A DNA stretch of 64,000 bases from Brevibacillus ruminantium (GTDB lineage Bacteria; Bacillota; Bacilli; Brevibacillales; Brevibacillaceae), in NCBI RefSeq assembly GCF_023746555.1, contig NZ_CP098755.1, positions 4,228,501 to 4,292,500 of the forward strand. Reading direction: 5' to 3'. A program made the position numbers and the translations under genes. Every line of letters starts with the position of its first letter. Within the stretch, counting starts at the first letter, position 1. This document shows, in pieces, positions 24,334 to 33,780 of this stretch. The notes under the pieces are model-generated. The model did no database searches, had not been told where the DNA came from, and worked only from the letters and a program-made list of their open reading frames with translations.

Positions 24334-25608
24334 CTAGCTGGCCAGTTCAACAGAGTTTTCTTTCCTTGCCGCTTCATCCTTGAGTTTTTTGATATCGAGA
24401 CGCACAATCAGCGAGATGAGCAGCGCAACCACAAACATCCCCACAAAGACAGACAGTGTGCCTGTGTAGCTGCCTGTTTTTTCACGAACCCAGGCTGCAA
24501 AGATTGGACCAGCCAATCCGGCTGCTGCCCACGCCGTCAGGACGTAGCCGTGGATAGCGCCGAGCTGCTTGGTTCCAAACAGGTCGCCGATGTAGGCCGG
24601 GATGGAGGCGAATCCTCCGCCGTAGCAGGTCATGATGATAAACATGGCGATCATGAAAAGCGTCTGCATGGTCAGACTTGGCAGCAGGAAGAACAGTACG
24701 ATTTGAATCGCGAAAAAGGCGGTATAGGTATTGGGACGCCCGATAAAATCGGACATGGACGCCCAGCCGATCCGTCCGGCTCCGTTAAACAAACCGTTGA
24801 GCCCTACCATGGTAGCAGCCATACCGACAGACATGCCGGCGATTTCCTGCGCCATCGGCGATGCAACCGAGATAATCGCAATCCCACAGGTTACGTTGAT
24901 AAAGAGCATCAGCCACAGCCAGTAGAATCTTCTTGTTTTTACCGCTTCATTGGCAGTAAGCTGGCAGAGATCTTTTTTGATTTGCTTTTGTCCTGCACTC
25001 GCTTCTGCAGAGTATCCCTTCGGCACCCAGCCCTGCGGCGGTGGAGCGAGGTATTGAGCAGAGGCAAACATCACGATGAAATAGATAATACCCAGGATAA
25101 AGAATGTGTTCGGAATGCCAACGCTTTCAATCAGCGCCTGAATAATCGGACCTGCAATCATCGACGCAAAGCCGAAGCCCATGATGGCCAAACCCGTTGC
25201 CAAACCGCGGCGGTCCGGGAACCATTTTACCAGTGTGGAGACCGGTGTAATATAACCGACGCCCAAACCGATTCCGCCCAATACGCCATAGCAGAGATAG
25301 AGCAGCGGCAGACTTCCCATTTTCATCGCAATCCCTGATCCTGTAATCCCTATTCCGAAAAAGATAGAAGCCAAGATTCCTGCCTTGCGCGGTCCGTGTT
25401 TCTCTACATAGTGACCGAGAAACGCGGCAGACAGACCGAGGAACAAAATCGCGATACTAAATGCCAATTGTACCTGTTTCAGTTCCCAGCCGTACTGGTC
25501 CTTGATCGGGTTGGTAAAAACGCTCCAGGCGTACACCGAACCGATAGAGAGGTGGATGCCCACCGCAGCCGCTGCGATCAGCCAGCGGTTCTTCAGTTTT
25601 TGCTCCAT
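24334..25608 (-). CDS. OFA-family MFS transporter (oxalate/formate antiporter type)
   Basis: A 424-residue, 12-helix transporter. IHLSIGSVYAWSVFTNPIKD in helix 1, LGYITPVSTLVKWFPDRRGLATG around helices 4-5, and GFASIPAYIGDLFG in the second half are typical of the OxlT/OFA family, which exchanges oxalate, formate or other carboxylates. Its place before a formate-dehydrogenase-like operon suggests formate uptake or exchange. ATG 25608 is chosen because AAGGAG lies 9 bases before it; the upstream ATG 25617 abuts the ribosome site. Confidence 0.88.
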   Translation of the reverse strand: MEQKLKNRWLIAAAAVGIHLSIGSVYAWSVFTNPIKDQYGWELKQVQLAFSIAILFLGLSAAFLGHYVEKHGPRKAGILASIFFGIGITGSGIAMKMGSLPLLYLCYGVLGGIGLGVGYITPVSTLVKWFPDRRGLATGLAIMGFGFASMIAGPIIQALIESVGIPNTFFILGIIYFIVMFASAQYLAPPPQGWVPKGYSAEASAGQKQIKKDLCQLTANEAVKTRRFYWLWLMLFINVTCGIAIISVASPMAQEIAGMSVGMAATMVGLNGLFNGAGRIGWASMSDFIGRPNTYTAFFAIQIVLFFLLPSLTMQTLFMIAMFIIMTCYGGGFASIPAYIGDLFGTKQLGAIHGYVLTAWAAAGLAGPIFAAWVREKTGSYTGTLSVFVGMFVVALLISLIVRLDIKKLKDEAARKENSVELAS

Positions 25609-25670
25609 GCGATTCATCTCCTTTTTTACGAATGAAGGGGCGATCCAGAAGAGCGCCCCGAAAACAAGAA

Positions 25671-25770
25671 AACTGCCGGGTCCATCTTTACATACCCCCG
25701 TCGCAAAACCGACAGCAGTGGAAAAGATGAAACACGGCAGTTAATCATCAGCAGGGTCGCTACTTCAGCA
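25671..25770 (-). promoter_or_regulatory. Candidate cis-regulatory RNA leader of the OFA transporter
   Basis: On the minus strand: hairpin GTAG-CGACC-CTGC (25763-25751), eight bases, then a long stem AACTGCCG/CGGCAGTT (25742-25671) enclosing a second stem CATCTTT/AAAGATG, followed by TTCTTGTTTT. It is built like the leader at 23777-23850, with changed bases in the long stem that keep pairing. A second hairpin GGGGCG/CGCCCC follows before the ribosome site. Confidence 0.5.
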
Positions 25771-25848
25771 TCAACAGCTAGTGTTTGGTATTCACATTTG
25801 GACAGTTCAGACAAATGAACCGGCGACAGGTGCGCTATCCCGTGTCAA

Positions 25849-25868
25849 TTTGTGAACTGTTTCGCAAA
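25849..25868. promoter_or_regulatory. Crp/Fnr-like site
   Basis: TTTGTGAACTGTTTCGCAAA is close to the TGTGA-N6-TCACA consensus of Crp/Fnr regulators (one mismatch per side). It lies between the divergent OFA transporter and fdhD, where an oxygen- or redox-responsive Fnr would make sense. Confidence 0.4.
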
Positions 25869-25883
25869 AAGGTGAAAATTTTG

Positions 25884-25921
25884 TGACAACCAAAACCTCA
25901 CATAGTATACTACCATGTGAG
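25884..25921 (+). promoter_or_regulatory. fdhD promoter with flanking inverted repeat
   Basis: TATACT (25906-25911) is a good -10, with TGACAA (25884-25889) as a poor -35 at 16 bp. CTCACAT (25897-25903) and ATGTGAG (25915-25921) form an inverted repeat around the -10, so a repressor could bind there. It lies 72 bp before fdhD. Confidence 0.45.
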
Positions 25922-25992
25922 CGCTTACTCGACAATATGTTCCTCAAAATTTTTTTGATATGCCAGATTCGCGAGAGAAGGAGGAGGCTCCC

Positions 25993-26790
25993 ATGTCTCA
26001 ATTGTCCCAAACCATTACGCGGCCTGTTTTGAAGATACAGACAGGACAGTCCGCCTGGGAGGATGACGAGATCGTTACCGAATACCCCTTAACCATCTTT
26101 CTGAATGACGAGGAGTTTGCCACGATTGTCTGCACCCCCTCCGACCTGGAGGACATGGTGATCGGCTTTTTGGCGGCTGAAGGGGCCATTCGATCCTACA
26201 GTGATGTCAAACAGGTAACCATTGACGAGGGACAAGGCTTCGCCTACGTCGATACCCATCAGCAGACGATTTTGTCCCAGAGCTTTTACTCCAAGCGGCG
26301 CATCACCTCCTGCTGTGGAAAGAGCAGACAGTCCTTCTACTTTTTCAGCGATGCACGGACAGCCAAGCCAGCAGAGGACGGCGTTACCGTCACGCCGGAG
26401 CAATGCCTCCAGCTGATGAACACCCTGCAGGCCTCATCGGATATCCACCGTCAGACAGGCGGCGTCCACAACGCTGCTCTCTGCAGCCCGGATCAGGTGC
26501 TGCTGCAGTATTCCGACATCGGCAGGCATAATGCACTGGACAAGATCTACGGATACTGTCTGCGCAACGATATCGGGACAGCGGATAAAATTCTCACCTT
26601 TAGCGGTCGTATTTCTTCGGAGGTGCTGCTAAAGGCTGCCAAGATCGGAGCCAGCATCATCTTGTCCAAATCCGCACCAACCGAGCTGGCCCTGCAGTTG
26701 GCCGAGGAATTGAACATCACGGCGATTGGCTTTATTCGCCAGGACAAAATGAATGTGTACACAAACCCGCAGCGGGTCATTTTGTCTTAG
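25993..26790 (+). CDS. fdhD: Formate dehydrogenase accessory sulfurtransferase FdhD
   Basis: A 265-residue FdhD that passes sulfur to the molybdenum cofactor of formate dehydrogenases. The active-site loop reads TSCCGKS (Cys107 and Cys108) where many members have CxxC. TGGVHNAAL, DIGRHNALDKI and FSGRISSEVLLKAAKIG are the family signatures. AAGGAGGAGG supports ATG 25993; the 11 upstream codons are not needed. It diverges from the OFA/fdh operon and converges on mobA across a shared terminator. Confidence 0.95.
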   Translation: MSQLSQTITRPVLKIQTGQSAWEDDEIVTEYPLTIFLNDEEFATIVCTPSDLEDMVIGFLAAEGAIRSYSDVKQVTIDEGQGFAYVDTHQQTILSQSFYSKRRITSCCGKSRQSFYFFSDARTAKPAEDGVTVTPEQCLQLMNTLQASSDIHRQTGGVHNAALCSPDQVLLQYSDIGRHNALDKIYGYCLRNDIGTADKILTFSGRISSEVLLKAAKIGASIILSKSAPTELALQLAEELNITAIGFIRQDKMNVYTNPQRVILS

Positions 26791-26808
26791 CGGGCCAAAC
26801 ACAGCGAA

Positions 26809-27447
26809 TCAGAGGGAAGCCGATTCCCTCTTTTTCTTTTCCTCCAAAGCGCATCTGTACTCCTCCGGCGTATTGGCGTTATAAGCCGCCCAAGCGTCCA
26901 GCAGGTCAGGAGGCGTCCAGACGATGCGCAGCTTTTGCAAAACCTCCATCAGGCGGTACTGACCTGCGCTCAGCGCTTCCTCCCAGTAAGGCTGGGACCG
27001 TCGATGGTACAAAGCCAGCAAGGGATGAACCCGATCTCCCGTCTTGACCACCACCGCATCCCAGTCACTCTGTTGTGCGGCGTAGTCGATGAGCTTCTTT
27101 AAATGTTTTTGCTCCACGAACGGCAAATCGCAGGAGAGCACTAGCAGAACCTCTTCGCTCCGCAGGCGAAAAGCCGTCACGATCCCGCTGATCGGCCCGC
27201 AGGAAGGGACCTGGTCCCGGACTACGTCCACCGCAGCGTCAGCCTGCATTCCCCCCATCCTCTCGATTGTTTCCGGTGCATGGGAGACAATCAGGCAGGG
27301 GAGGCCTGCCCCTGTCAATTCTTTATGCAAATGGGCAATCAGTGTGCCTTCTTTCCATGGCAACAACTCTTTGGGCTGACCCATTCGACTGCTTTTTCCT
27401 CCGGCCAGGATCACACCGCCAATGGATGGGATTCTCACTTGAATCAA
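26809..27447 (-). CDS. mobA: Molybdenum cofactor guanylyltransferase MobA
   Basis: A 212-residue nucleotidyltransferase. LAGGKSSRMGQPKELLPW is the GTP-binding signature, SCDLPFVEQKHL carries the metal-binding Asp, and DRVHPLLALYHR is the molybdopterin region. It makes Mo-molybdopterin guanine dinucleotide with MobB, which is in the opposite operon. The start is uncertain: TTG 27447 with AAAGGTAG close by, or GTG 27438. The 297 bp between this gene and the sigma-54 activator hold no other gene; its promoter and that of the activator must lie there. Confidence 0.9.
   Translation of the reverse strand: MIQVRIPSIGGVILAGGKSSRMGQPKELLPWKEGTLIAHLHKELTGAGLPCLIVSHAPETIERMGGMQADAAVDVVRDQVPSCGPISGIVTAFRLRSEEVLLVLSCDLPFVEQKHLKKLIDYAAQQSDWDAVVVKTGDRVHPLLALYHRRSQPYWEEALSAGQYRLMEVLQKLRIVWTPPDLLDAWAAYNANTPEEYRCALEEKKKRESASL
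26812..26836 (+). terminator. Terminator of fdhD
   Basis: GAGGGAA and TTCCCTC pair across GCCGA and are followed by TTTTTC. It overlaps the 3' end of the convergent mobA. Confidence 0.75.
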
Positions 27448-27744
27448 CTACCTTTCTCTCCGGACATACGCCTGCAGCTCCCTACCAACCAGAGAATTTC
27501 CGTTTTTTATCCCCAAAACGGGCATATGCTCCTTATGAAGAAGTCCGTTGTCTGGATATCTCTGTCTCTATTCTACGTCACAAATATGCGGAAATCATGC
27601 TGCTTCTCTATTCTCAAGATAAATTCCTCCTTGATAAATATTCCCAAAATTGAGAGGATTCAATCATTTTTTGTCGAAGGTGGTTTTGTAGAGTAAGAAT
27701 CTCTGGCTGTGAATGAACACCTCGTATATGGGAGGAGAGATGCG

Positions 27745-29565
27745 ATGAGTATTTTACGGGAATTTCAGGAGATTACCCAACAGGTGGCAGAAGCGATCTC
27801 GGCGGCATTGCAGATTGAGACCGAGATCGTCGACGACACGATGACGATCATCGCTGGCACAGGCAAATACAAGGAACGGATCAACCTCCAGGAGGAGGAC
27901 GGCCAGATCGACGCCGGTTATCTGTACGGCCGTGTCTTGACGACCAATCAGCCGTTTTTCATCGAGGATGCACGCAGCGATCCCTTTTATGATCCATCGG
28001 TGTTAGCCGGTGTAACCGATGAACTGGCGGAGCTTTGTACGCCCATCCATTACAAAGGCAGGGTCATTGGGGTGATTGGCCTGATCGCCTTTACGGAAAC
28101 ACAGAGGCGGCAGTTGATCCACAATCGCCTGGCCTATCTCACGTTTCTCCAGCGCATGACCGAGCTTCTCACGGGGAAAATTGCCGAGCAGGAAGCCTGG
28201 AACGAGTGGAAAAAGACCTTTACCAAGCTGGAAACCTTGATCGAGTCGATCCATGAAGGCATCATCGCGATTGACGAGCGGGGCACGATCATTACCTGCA
28301 ACCACACTGCACAGCAGCTGATCCAGCGAGCCAAGCAGGATTTGATCGGCACGTCCCTTGGCGAAATCTGGACGGACTCCCCCATGCTGCAAGTCCTGCA
28401 AACCGGCTCCGGGTATGTCGAGCAGGAGGAAATCTACCGGCTGGGTGACCACGAAATGCATTTCATCGTCACCGCCCGTCCCATTCACGTCGATGACCGG
28501 GTCACGGGTGTCGTCGCTACGTTTCGCCGCATGGCGGACATGCGCCGCCTCGCCTATGTCCTCACCAATGAACATAAAGATCTCTACTTCTCCGAAATCA
28601 TCGGCAAAAGCCGCTCGCTGGCACTGGTAATCAAGCAGGCCGAGCAAGTCGCGCGCGGCACCTCCAATATTCTCATCACAGGTGAAAGCGGCACAGGAAA
28701 AGGCATGCTCGCGGCCGCCATACACTTCGCGAGCAATCGTCGCAACGGACCCTTTATCATCGTCAACTGCGGCGCCATACCGGAAACTCTGCTGGAAAGC
28801 GAGCTGTTCGGCTACGTAGCGGGAGCCTTTACCGGCGCCAAACGGGAAGGCAAAGCGGGAAAGTTCGAGCTGGCAGACGGAGGGACCATCTTTTTGGACG
28901 AAATCGGCGACCTGCCGCTCCATCTGCAGGTGAAGCTGCTTCATGTCCTGCAAAGCAAGCAGGTCGAGCGCGTCGGTTCCAATCAGCTCATCCCGGTCAA
29001 CATCCGGGTCATCTCCGCTACGAACAAAAACCTGGAAGAAATGGTGCGTGACCGTGAGTTCCGCGAAGACCTCTACTTCCGGCTCAACGTCATTCCGCTG
29101 CACATGCCGGCACTCCGGGAGCGGGTGGAGGACATCCCTTTGCTGATGGAATATTTTTTGGCCAAGTACCGCGAGCTGCTGAACCATCCGATCCTCGATT
29201 TTACCCCGGAGGTGCGCGCCTTGTTCATGCATTACCACTGGCCGGGAAATGTGCGCGAGCTGGAAAATGCGATCGAGTATGCCGTCAACATGGAAGTCTC
29301 TCCGTACATCGGCATGGAGAGCGTACCGATGCGCATCCGTCAGCATCACAGCGTCAGCGGCATTACAGGACCGGGCGAAAGTGATCAACCGCTGAAAGAG
29401 CGAATTCTCCGGCACGAGCGGCAAATCCTCTACAGCATGCTGCAGCAGTACGGCTATTCACTGGAGGCGAAAAAGCTGGTAGCCGAAAAGCTGGACATCG
29501 GCCTGGCGACTTTATATCGAAAACTGGAGGGACATCGACTTCTCAACGATGAGAAAGTATTCTAA
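27745..29565 (+). CDS. Sigma-54-dependent transcriptional activator (GAF-PAS-AAA-Fis)
   Basis: A 606-residue enhancer-binding protein. A GAF domain (about 10-150) senses a ligand, a PAS domain (about 170-280, LIESIHEGIIAIDERG) follows, then the AAA+ domain (about 295-525) with Walker A GESGTGKG, the sigma-54 contact loop GAFTGA, and Walker B GGTIFLDEIGD. A C-terminal Fis-type helix-turn-helix has EKLDIGLATLYRKL. The start at 27745 follows GGAGGAGA. Two -24/-12 promoters nearby, before potA and before the aminotransferase, are its likely targets, making it a polyamine or putrescine-responsive regulator by inference. Confidence 0.92.
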   Translation: MSILREFQEITQQVAEAISAALQIETEIVDDTMTIIAGTGKYKERINLQEEDGQIDAGYLYGRVLTTNQPFFIEDARSDPFYDPSVLAGVTDELAELCTPIHYKGRVIGVIGLIAFTETQRRQLIHNRLAYLTFLQRMTELLTGKIAEQEAWNEWKKTFTKLETLIESIHEGIIAIDERGTIITCNHTAQQLIQRAKQDLIGTSLGEIWTDSPMLQVLQTGSGYVEQEEIYRLGDHEMHFIVTARPIHVDDRVTGVVATFRRMADMRRLAYVLTNEHKDLYFSEIIGKSRSLALVIKQAEQVARGTSNILITGESGTGKGMLAAAIHFASNRRNGPFIIVNCGAIPETLLESELFGYVAGAFTGAKREGKAGKFELADGGTIFLDEIGDLPLHLQVKLLHVLQSKQVERVGSNQLIPVNIRVISATNKNLEEMVRDREFREDLYFRLNVIPLHMPALRERVEDIPLLMEYFLAKYRELLNHPILDFTPEVRALFMHYHWPGNVRELENAIEYAVNMEVSPYIGMESVPMRIRQHHSVSGITGPGESDQPLKERILRHERQILYSMLQQYGYSLEAKKLVAEKLDIGLATLYRKLEGHRLLNDEKVF

Positions 29566-29571
29566 TTTCTA

Positions 29572-29615
29572 GGAAGCAACGAGCGAGGTTTTTCCTGTCG
29601 TCTGCTTCCTTTTTC
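29572..29615 (+). terminator. Terminator of the sigma-54 activator gene
   Basis: GGAAGCA and TGCTTCC arms are followed by TTTTTCC, just past the stop codon. Confidence 0.65.
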
Positions 29616-29649
29616 CTGTTTACACGCGCATTCGTTTGAATATTCGAAA

Positions 29650-29666
29650 TTGGCATTATTTTTGCT
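29650..29666 (+). promoter_or_regulatory. Sigma-54 promoter of potABCD
   Basis: TTGGCATTATTTTTGCT has GG and GC exactly ten bases apart and matches the TGGCAY-N5-TTGCW consensus. It ends 40 bp before the potA start. A near-palindrome TTTGAATATTCGAAA just upstream could be an activator site. Confidence 0.8.
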
Positions 29667-29705
29667 TGTGACTAAAGGTACGAAAAGAAAGTGAGGGGGG
29701 TTCCC

Positions 29706-30788
29706 ATGCTAGGTCCTATGGTGGAGCTTCAAAATGTCGTCAAGCGCTTCGGCCAACATACAGTCGTTCACGATCTGTCCCTCCATATCGAGAAGGGCGA
29801 ATTTCTCACCTTGCTCGGTCCCAGCGGCTGCGGCAAGACGACGACGCTGCGCATGATTGCCGGTTTTGAACATCCCACATCCGGTCACGTGAAGCTAGAT
29901 GGCGAGTTCGTCGAGAATTTGCCCGCTTATGCCCGTGATGTGAATACCGTGTTTCAAAGCTATGCCCTTTTTCCACACCTGAACGCTTTCGAAAATGTAG
30001 CGTTTGGTTTGCGTGTCAAAAAAGTGTCAAAGGGGGAGATCGACCAGCGAGTAAAACACGCTTTGCGAATGGTCCAGCTGGAGGATTACGCCGGGCGAAA
30101 ACCGGACCAGCTGAGCGGCGGGCAGCGGCAACGGATTGCCATCGCCCGGGCCTTGGTCAACAATCCCAAGGTGCTGCTCCTCGACGAACCGCTCGGCGCA
30201 CTGGATCAAAAGCTGCGCAAGCAAATGCAAGTCGAGCTGAAACATCTGCAAAAACAATTGGGCGTCACCTTTGTTTTCGTCACACATGATCAGGAGGAAG
30301 CATTGACCATGTCCGACCGGATCGCCGTGATGAACAAAGGCGTTCTCGAACAGGTCGGCACCCCTGCTGATATTTACGACCGTCCCGCTACAAGGTTCGT
30401 TGCAGAATTTATCGGAGAAACCAACCTGCTGACCGGAACAGTTACAGGCCGGGATACAGACCGGATGCTGATTGACTGCGAGGGCATACAGGTCGCCACT
30501 GCTTTTCAGTCTGTACCGGAAAATGAAAAGGTAACAGTAGCGATCCGGCCGGAAAAATCAGCTTTAAGTCTGGAGCCAGTGGATACGGAGCCCGGTCGTC
30601 TGGTACAGATCCCCGCACGCCTGACGGAGCGGATTTACTGCGGAGGCATTACACGGACCGTCGTCACCTTGCACGGCGGCGTTCCCTTTGTCGCGGTGGA
30701 AAAAACAGATCAGCTCCTGCCCGTCAGTGAAGGCGACCAACTGTTCGTCAACTGGCAACCAGAGCACGGGGTGGTGTTAACCCGATGA
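29706..30788 (+). CDS. potA: Spermidine/putrescine ABC transporter ATPase PotA
   Basis: A 360-residue ABC ATPase: Walker [11 protein letters not shown], signature [10 protein letters not shown], Walker [14 protein letters not shown]-loop [12 protein letters not shown]-terminal TOBE domain (about 270-350) is as in PotA. It energises polyamine uptake with PotB, PotC and PotD. The start ATG 29706 follows GAGGGGGG; the stop overlaps the potB start by four bases (ATGA). It is transcribed from the sigma-54 promoter just upstream. Confidence 0.93.
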   Translation: MLGPMVELQNVVKRFGQHTVVHDLSLHIEKGEFLTLLGPSGCGKTTTLRMIAGFEHPTSGHVKLDGEFVENLPAYARDVNTVFQSYALFPHLNAFENVAFGLRVKKVSKGEIDQRVKHALRMVQLEDYAGRKPDQLSGGQRQRIAIARALVNNPKVLLLDEPLGALDQKLRKQMQVELKHLQKQLGVTFVFVTHDQEEALTMSDRIAVMNKGVLEQVGTPADIYDRPATRFVAEFIGETNLLTGTVTGRDTDRMLIDCEGIQVATAFQSVPENEKVTVAIRPEKSALSLEPVDTEPGRLVQIPARLTERIYCGGITRTVVTLHGGVPFVAVEKTDQLLPVSEGDQLFVNWQPEHGVVLTR

Positions 30789-31699
30789 AAGCCCCGGTAA
30801 TCGACTCTGCCGCGCTCCGAAAGACTGCAAGCGAAAATCCGAAACGGCTTGGCCGCGATTACGGGAAAACCTGGACAATCGGCCCCATCGTGATCTGGAT
30901 GGTTGCCTTGTTCCTGTTGCCCCTTCTTTTGATTTTAGGGGTCAGCTTCTTTTCCCGCAGCACTTTTGGCGGGATTGAAATGCCGCTTACGCTGGAAAAC
31001 TACGTCCGTTTTATCGACCCGCTCTATATCAAGATTCTTTGGATCTCCTGTGTTCTCGCATTCTTTACGACGGCGATCTGTCTGGTGCTCGGCTATCCCT
31101 TTGCCTACATCATTGCCCGTTCCCCCGCCTCCTACCGAAATATCCTGCTGCTTTTGATTATCGTTCCTTTTTGGACGAATTCACTGATCCGCACCTATGC
31201 CTGGATCGTTCTGCTGCGCACCGAAGGAGTGATCAATACCCTTCTGCAGCAGATGGGCATTATCAGTCAGCCCCTCTCCCTGCTGTACAACGAAACGGCT
31301 GTCCTGATCGGACTGGTTTATACCATGCTGCCCTTTATGATCCTGCCGCTGTACGCCTCCATCGAAAAGCTGGATCGCTCGCTTCTGGAAGCATCCTCCG
31401 ATCTCGGTGCCAAACCGCTGCAAACCTTTTGGAAGGTCACCTTGCCGCTTACGGCTCCGGGCATCATGGCCGGCTCCCTGCTCGTTTTCATACCGTCGCT
31501 CGGTCTCTTTTTCATCCCGGACCTGATGGGCGGCAGCAAAACCGTACTGATCGGCAATCTGATCAAAAATCAGTTTCTCACGGCACGGGACTGGCCCTTT
31601 GGTTCGGCCAGCTCGATTATCCTGATGGCGCTGACCCTGCTCTTTATAACGGCTTACATCCTGATCAGCAAAGACAAATCGGGAAAGGAGCTGATGTAG
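30785..31699 (+). CDS. potB: Spermidine/putrescine ABC transporter permease PotB
   Basis: A 304-residue membrane protein with six helices. The EAA loop (EASSDLGAKPLQTFWKVTLPL) that contacts the ATPase lies at about residue 200. An N-terminal cytoplasmic stretch of about 35 residues precedes helix 1. It forms the channel with PotC. It overlaps potA by four bases and is followed by potC after one base. Confidence 0.93.
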   Translation: MKAPVIDSAALRKTASENPKRLGRDYGKTWTIGPIVIWMVALFLLPLLLILGVSFFSRSTFGGIEMPLTLENYVRFIDPLYIKILWISCVLAFFTTAICLVLGYPFAYIIARSPASYRNILLLLIIVPFWTNSLIRTYAWIVLLRTEGVINTLLQQMGIISQPLSLLYNETAVLIGLVYTMLPFMILPLYASIEKLDRSLLEASSDLGAKPLQTFWKVTLPLTAPGIMAGSLLVFIPSLGLFFIPDLMGGSKTVLIGNLIKNQFLTARDWPFGSASSIILMALTLLFITAYILISKDKSGKELM

Positions 31700-31700
31700 G

Positions 31701-32480
31701 ATGCGCCACTCGCTCGGTAGCAAGCTCTCAGTCTTCTACGCTTCGCTCATCTACCTGTTTCTGTACATGCCGATTGCGATTTTGATCCTCTACTCCTTTA
31801 ACCAATCCAAGCTGAATGCAGTCTGGACCGGCTTTACCTTTGACTGGTATTTCAAATTGATGCAGAACAGCGATGTCCTGGAAGCGATGAAGACCTCGCT
31901 GATTGTCGCGCTGATCAGCACGATCGCCGCCACAATGATCGGCACGCTGGCTGCTGTCGGGATGTACCGCTATCACTTTCGCGGCAAAACGGCTTTGGAC
32001 GCGATGCTTTACCTGCCGATCGTCATTCCGGAAATCGTCATGGGCATCTCTATGCTGGCTCTCTTTGCCCAGCTCAAGGTACCGCTCGGTTACATGACGC
32101 TGATCGCCGCTCATATCACGTTTTCCGTCCCCTTTGTCGTCGTGGTCGTTCGAGCGCGCTTGGCCGGCTTTGACAAGAGTATCGAGGAAGCGGCCATGGA
32201 CCTCGGCGCGACTCCCTGGCAAACCTTCGTCAAAGTAACGATACCCGTCATCGCTCCTGGTATTCTGGCCGCAGCTATGCTTGCTTTTACCCTGTCTCTC
32301 GACGATGTGATTATCAGCTTTTTCGTCGCCGGACCTGCCAGTGCAACACTGCCTTTGAAAATATTCTCCATGGTGAAATTTGGCGTGACGCCTGAAATCA
32401 ACGCGCTCTCGACCCTGATGCTCGTCGTCACGCTGGTGATCGTCATTTTTGCGGAACGCCTGCGAATGCGCAAGCAATAG
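31701..32480 (+). CDS. potC: Spermidine/putrescine ABC transporter permease PotC
   Basis: A 259-residue, six-helix permease with the EAA loop EAAMDLGATPWQTFVKVTIP and the PotC-type N-terminus YLFLYMPIAILILYSFNQS. It is the second channel subunit of the polyamine importer. It is separated from potB by one base, and potD follows after 57 bp. Confidence 0.93.
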   Translation: MRHSLGSKLSVFYASLIYLFLYMPIAILILYSFNQSKLNAVWTGFTFDWYFKLMQNSDVLEAMKTSLIVALISTIAATMIGTLAAVGMYRYHFRGKTALDAMLYLPIVIPEIVMGISMLALFAQLKVPLGYMTLIAAHITFSVPFVVVVVRARLAGFDKSIEEAAMDLGATPWQTFVKVTIPVIAPGILAAAMLAFTLSLDDVIISFFVAGPASATLPLKIFSMVKFGVTPEINALSTLMLVVTLVIVIFAERLRMRKQ

Positions 32481-32537
32481 TCTTTGGCGCGTTTGTCATT
32501 TGCCCATAAATCAACTGATTTCAGAGGGGGATTTTGT

Positions 32538-33623
32538 ATGAAGCAAGGCTGGAGGCATATCGCAGCGGTAGGGGGCTTGTCCCTGTCACTGGTGCTGACG
32601 GCGATAGGGTGCAGCTCGTCGCCGGCGTCACAGGGAACCGCCGAAGAGAATGGTCTGGACAAGCAACTGAACGTCTTCAACTGGTCGGAATACCTGCCAG
32701 AGCGGGTGATCAAAGGCTTTGAAGAAAAGTACGGGGTAAAAGTCAATTACAGTACGTTTTCATCCAATGAAGAGATGCTGGCCAAAGTATCGGCAGGCGG
32801 AGGCATCTACGATCTGATCGTCGCCAGTGACTTTCTGATCCAGTCCATGGTCAAACAGGGGTTGATCCAGCCGCTCGATATGTCCAACATTCCCAACTTC
32901 AAGAACCTGGACCCGGAATTGATCAACAAAGAGCATGACCCCGGAAACGAGTACAGCATTCCGTACATGGGCAATACCGTCTCTCTCGGCTATAATCCCG
33001 ACCAGATCAAAACCAGCATCACCAGCTTTGAAGACCTGTGGAAACCGGAGCTGAAAGGGCAAATCGTGATGGTAGACGACCAGCGGTTCATTCTGGGTAT
33101 GGTTTTGAAAACGCTGGGGTACTCCGGCAATGATACCGACCCCGCCCACCTCGAAGAAGCCAAGCAAAAAATGCTCAAGCTGATGCCCAATATCAAGGCT
33201 TTTGACAGTGACAGCCCCAAAACGCTGATGGTAAATGGTGAGGTCAATGTCGCCGTCGTCTGGGGACCGGAGATCGCTCTGGCTCAGCGCGAAAAGCCGC
33301 AGATTACCACCGTGCTGCCCAAGGAAGGGCTGATGATTACGTTTGACAACCTGCTCATTCCCGCCGGAGCCAAGCATAAAAAAACGGCAGAGGCCTTTAT
33401 GAATTACCTGCTGGAGCCTGAGGTCAACGCGGAAATTTCCAAGGATTTTCCCTACATCAGTCCCAACATGGAAGCACGCAAGCTGCTCCCCAAGGAAACG
33501 CTGGATAATATCGCGATCTATCCACCGCCTGAGGAGATGAAACGGGTGGAAAGCCTGGCAGATATCGGCGAGGCAGTCAAGCTGTACGACCGGGTTTGGT
33601 CTGAGGTAAAAAGCTCGCAGTAA
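32538..33623 (+). CDS. potD: Spermidine/putrescine-binding lipoprotein PotD
   Basis: A 361-residue solute-binding lipoprotein. The signal peptide ends in the lipobox LTAIGC, so the protein is anchored to the outer face of the membrane. The family motifs NVFNWSEYLPERV, YDLIVASDFLIQSM and PYMGNTVSLGYNPD follow. It captures polyamine for PotABC. The start is ATG 32538 after AGAGGGGG. A strong terminator at 33644-33680 ends the operon. Confidence 0.93.
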   Translation: MKQGWRHIAAVGGLSLSLVLTAIGCSSSPASQGTAEENGLDKQLNVFNWSEYLPERVIKGFEEKYGVKVNYSTFSSNEEMLAKVSAGGGIYDLIVASDFLIQSMVKQGLIQPLDMSNIPNFKNLDPELINKEHDPGNEYSIPYMGNTVSLGYNPDQIKTSITSFEDLWKPELKGQIVMVDDQRFILGMVLKTLGYSGNDTDPAHLEEAKQKMLKLMPNIKAFDSDSPKTLMVNGEVNVAVVWGPEIALAQREKPQITTVLPKEGLMITFDNLLIPAGAKHKKTAEAFMNYLLEPEVNAEISKDFPYISPNMEARKLLPKETLDNIAIYPPPEEMKRVESLADIGEAVKLYDRVWSEVKSSQ

Positions 33624-33643
33624 GTGGAAAGCGCGGGACACGG

Positions 33644-33680
33644 TACCCCCACCTCCAGATGAAGGGTGGGGGTATTTTTT
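33644..33680 (+). terminator. Terminator of potABCD
   Basis: TACCCCCACC and GGGTGGGGGTA form a long stem followed by six T. Confidence 0.9.
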
Positions 33681-33780
33681 ATTAGAAAACCTGGCTCCAC
33701 CAAGCTTTTTGACGTGTCCTTAGCTGCACGTATACTTTCACCCTCCATCGCTTTAGCGAAAGTAAACTTTATGAATGCAC

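Noticed and set aside
28003..29424. 473-residue minus-strand frame across the sigma-54 activator
   Set aside because: Antisense shadow in a G+C-rich gene; no homology is evident.
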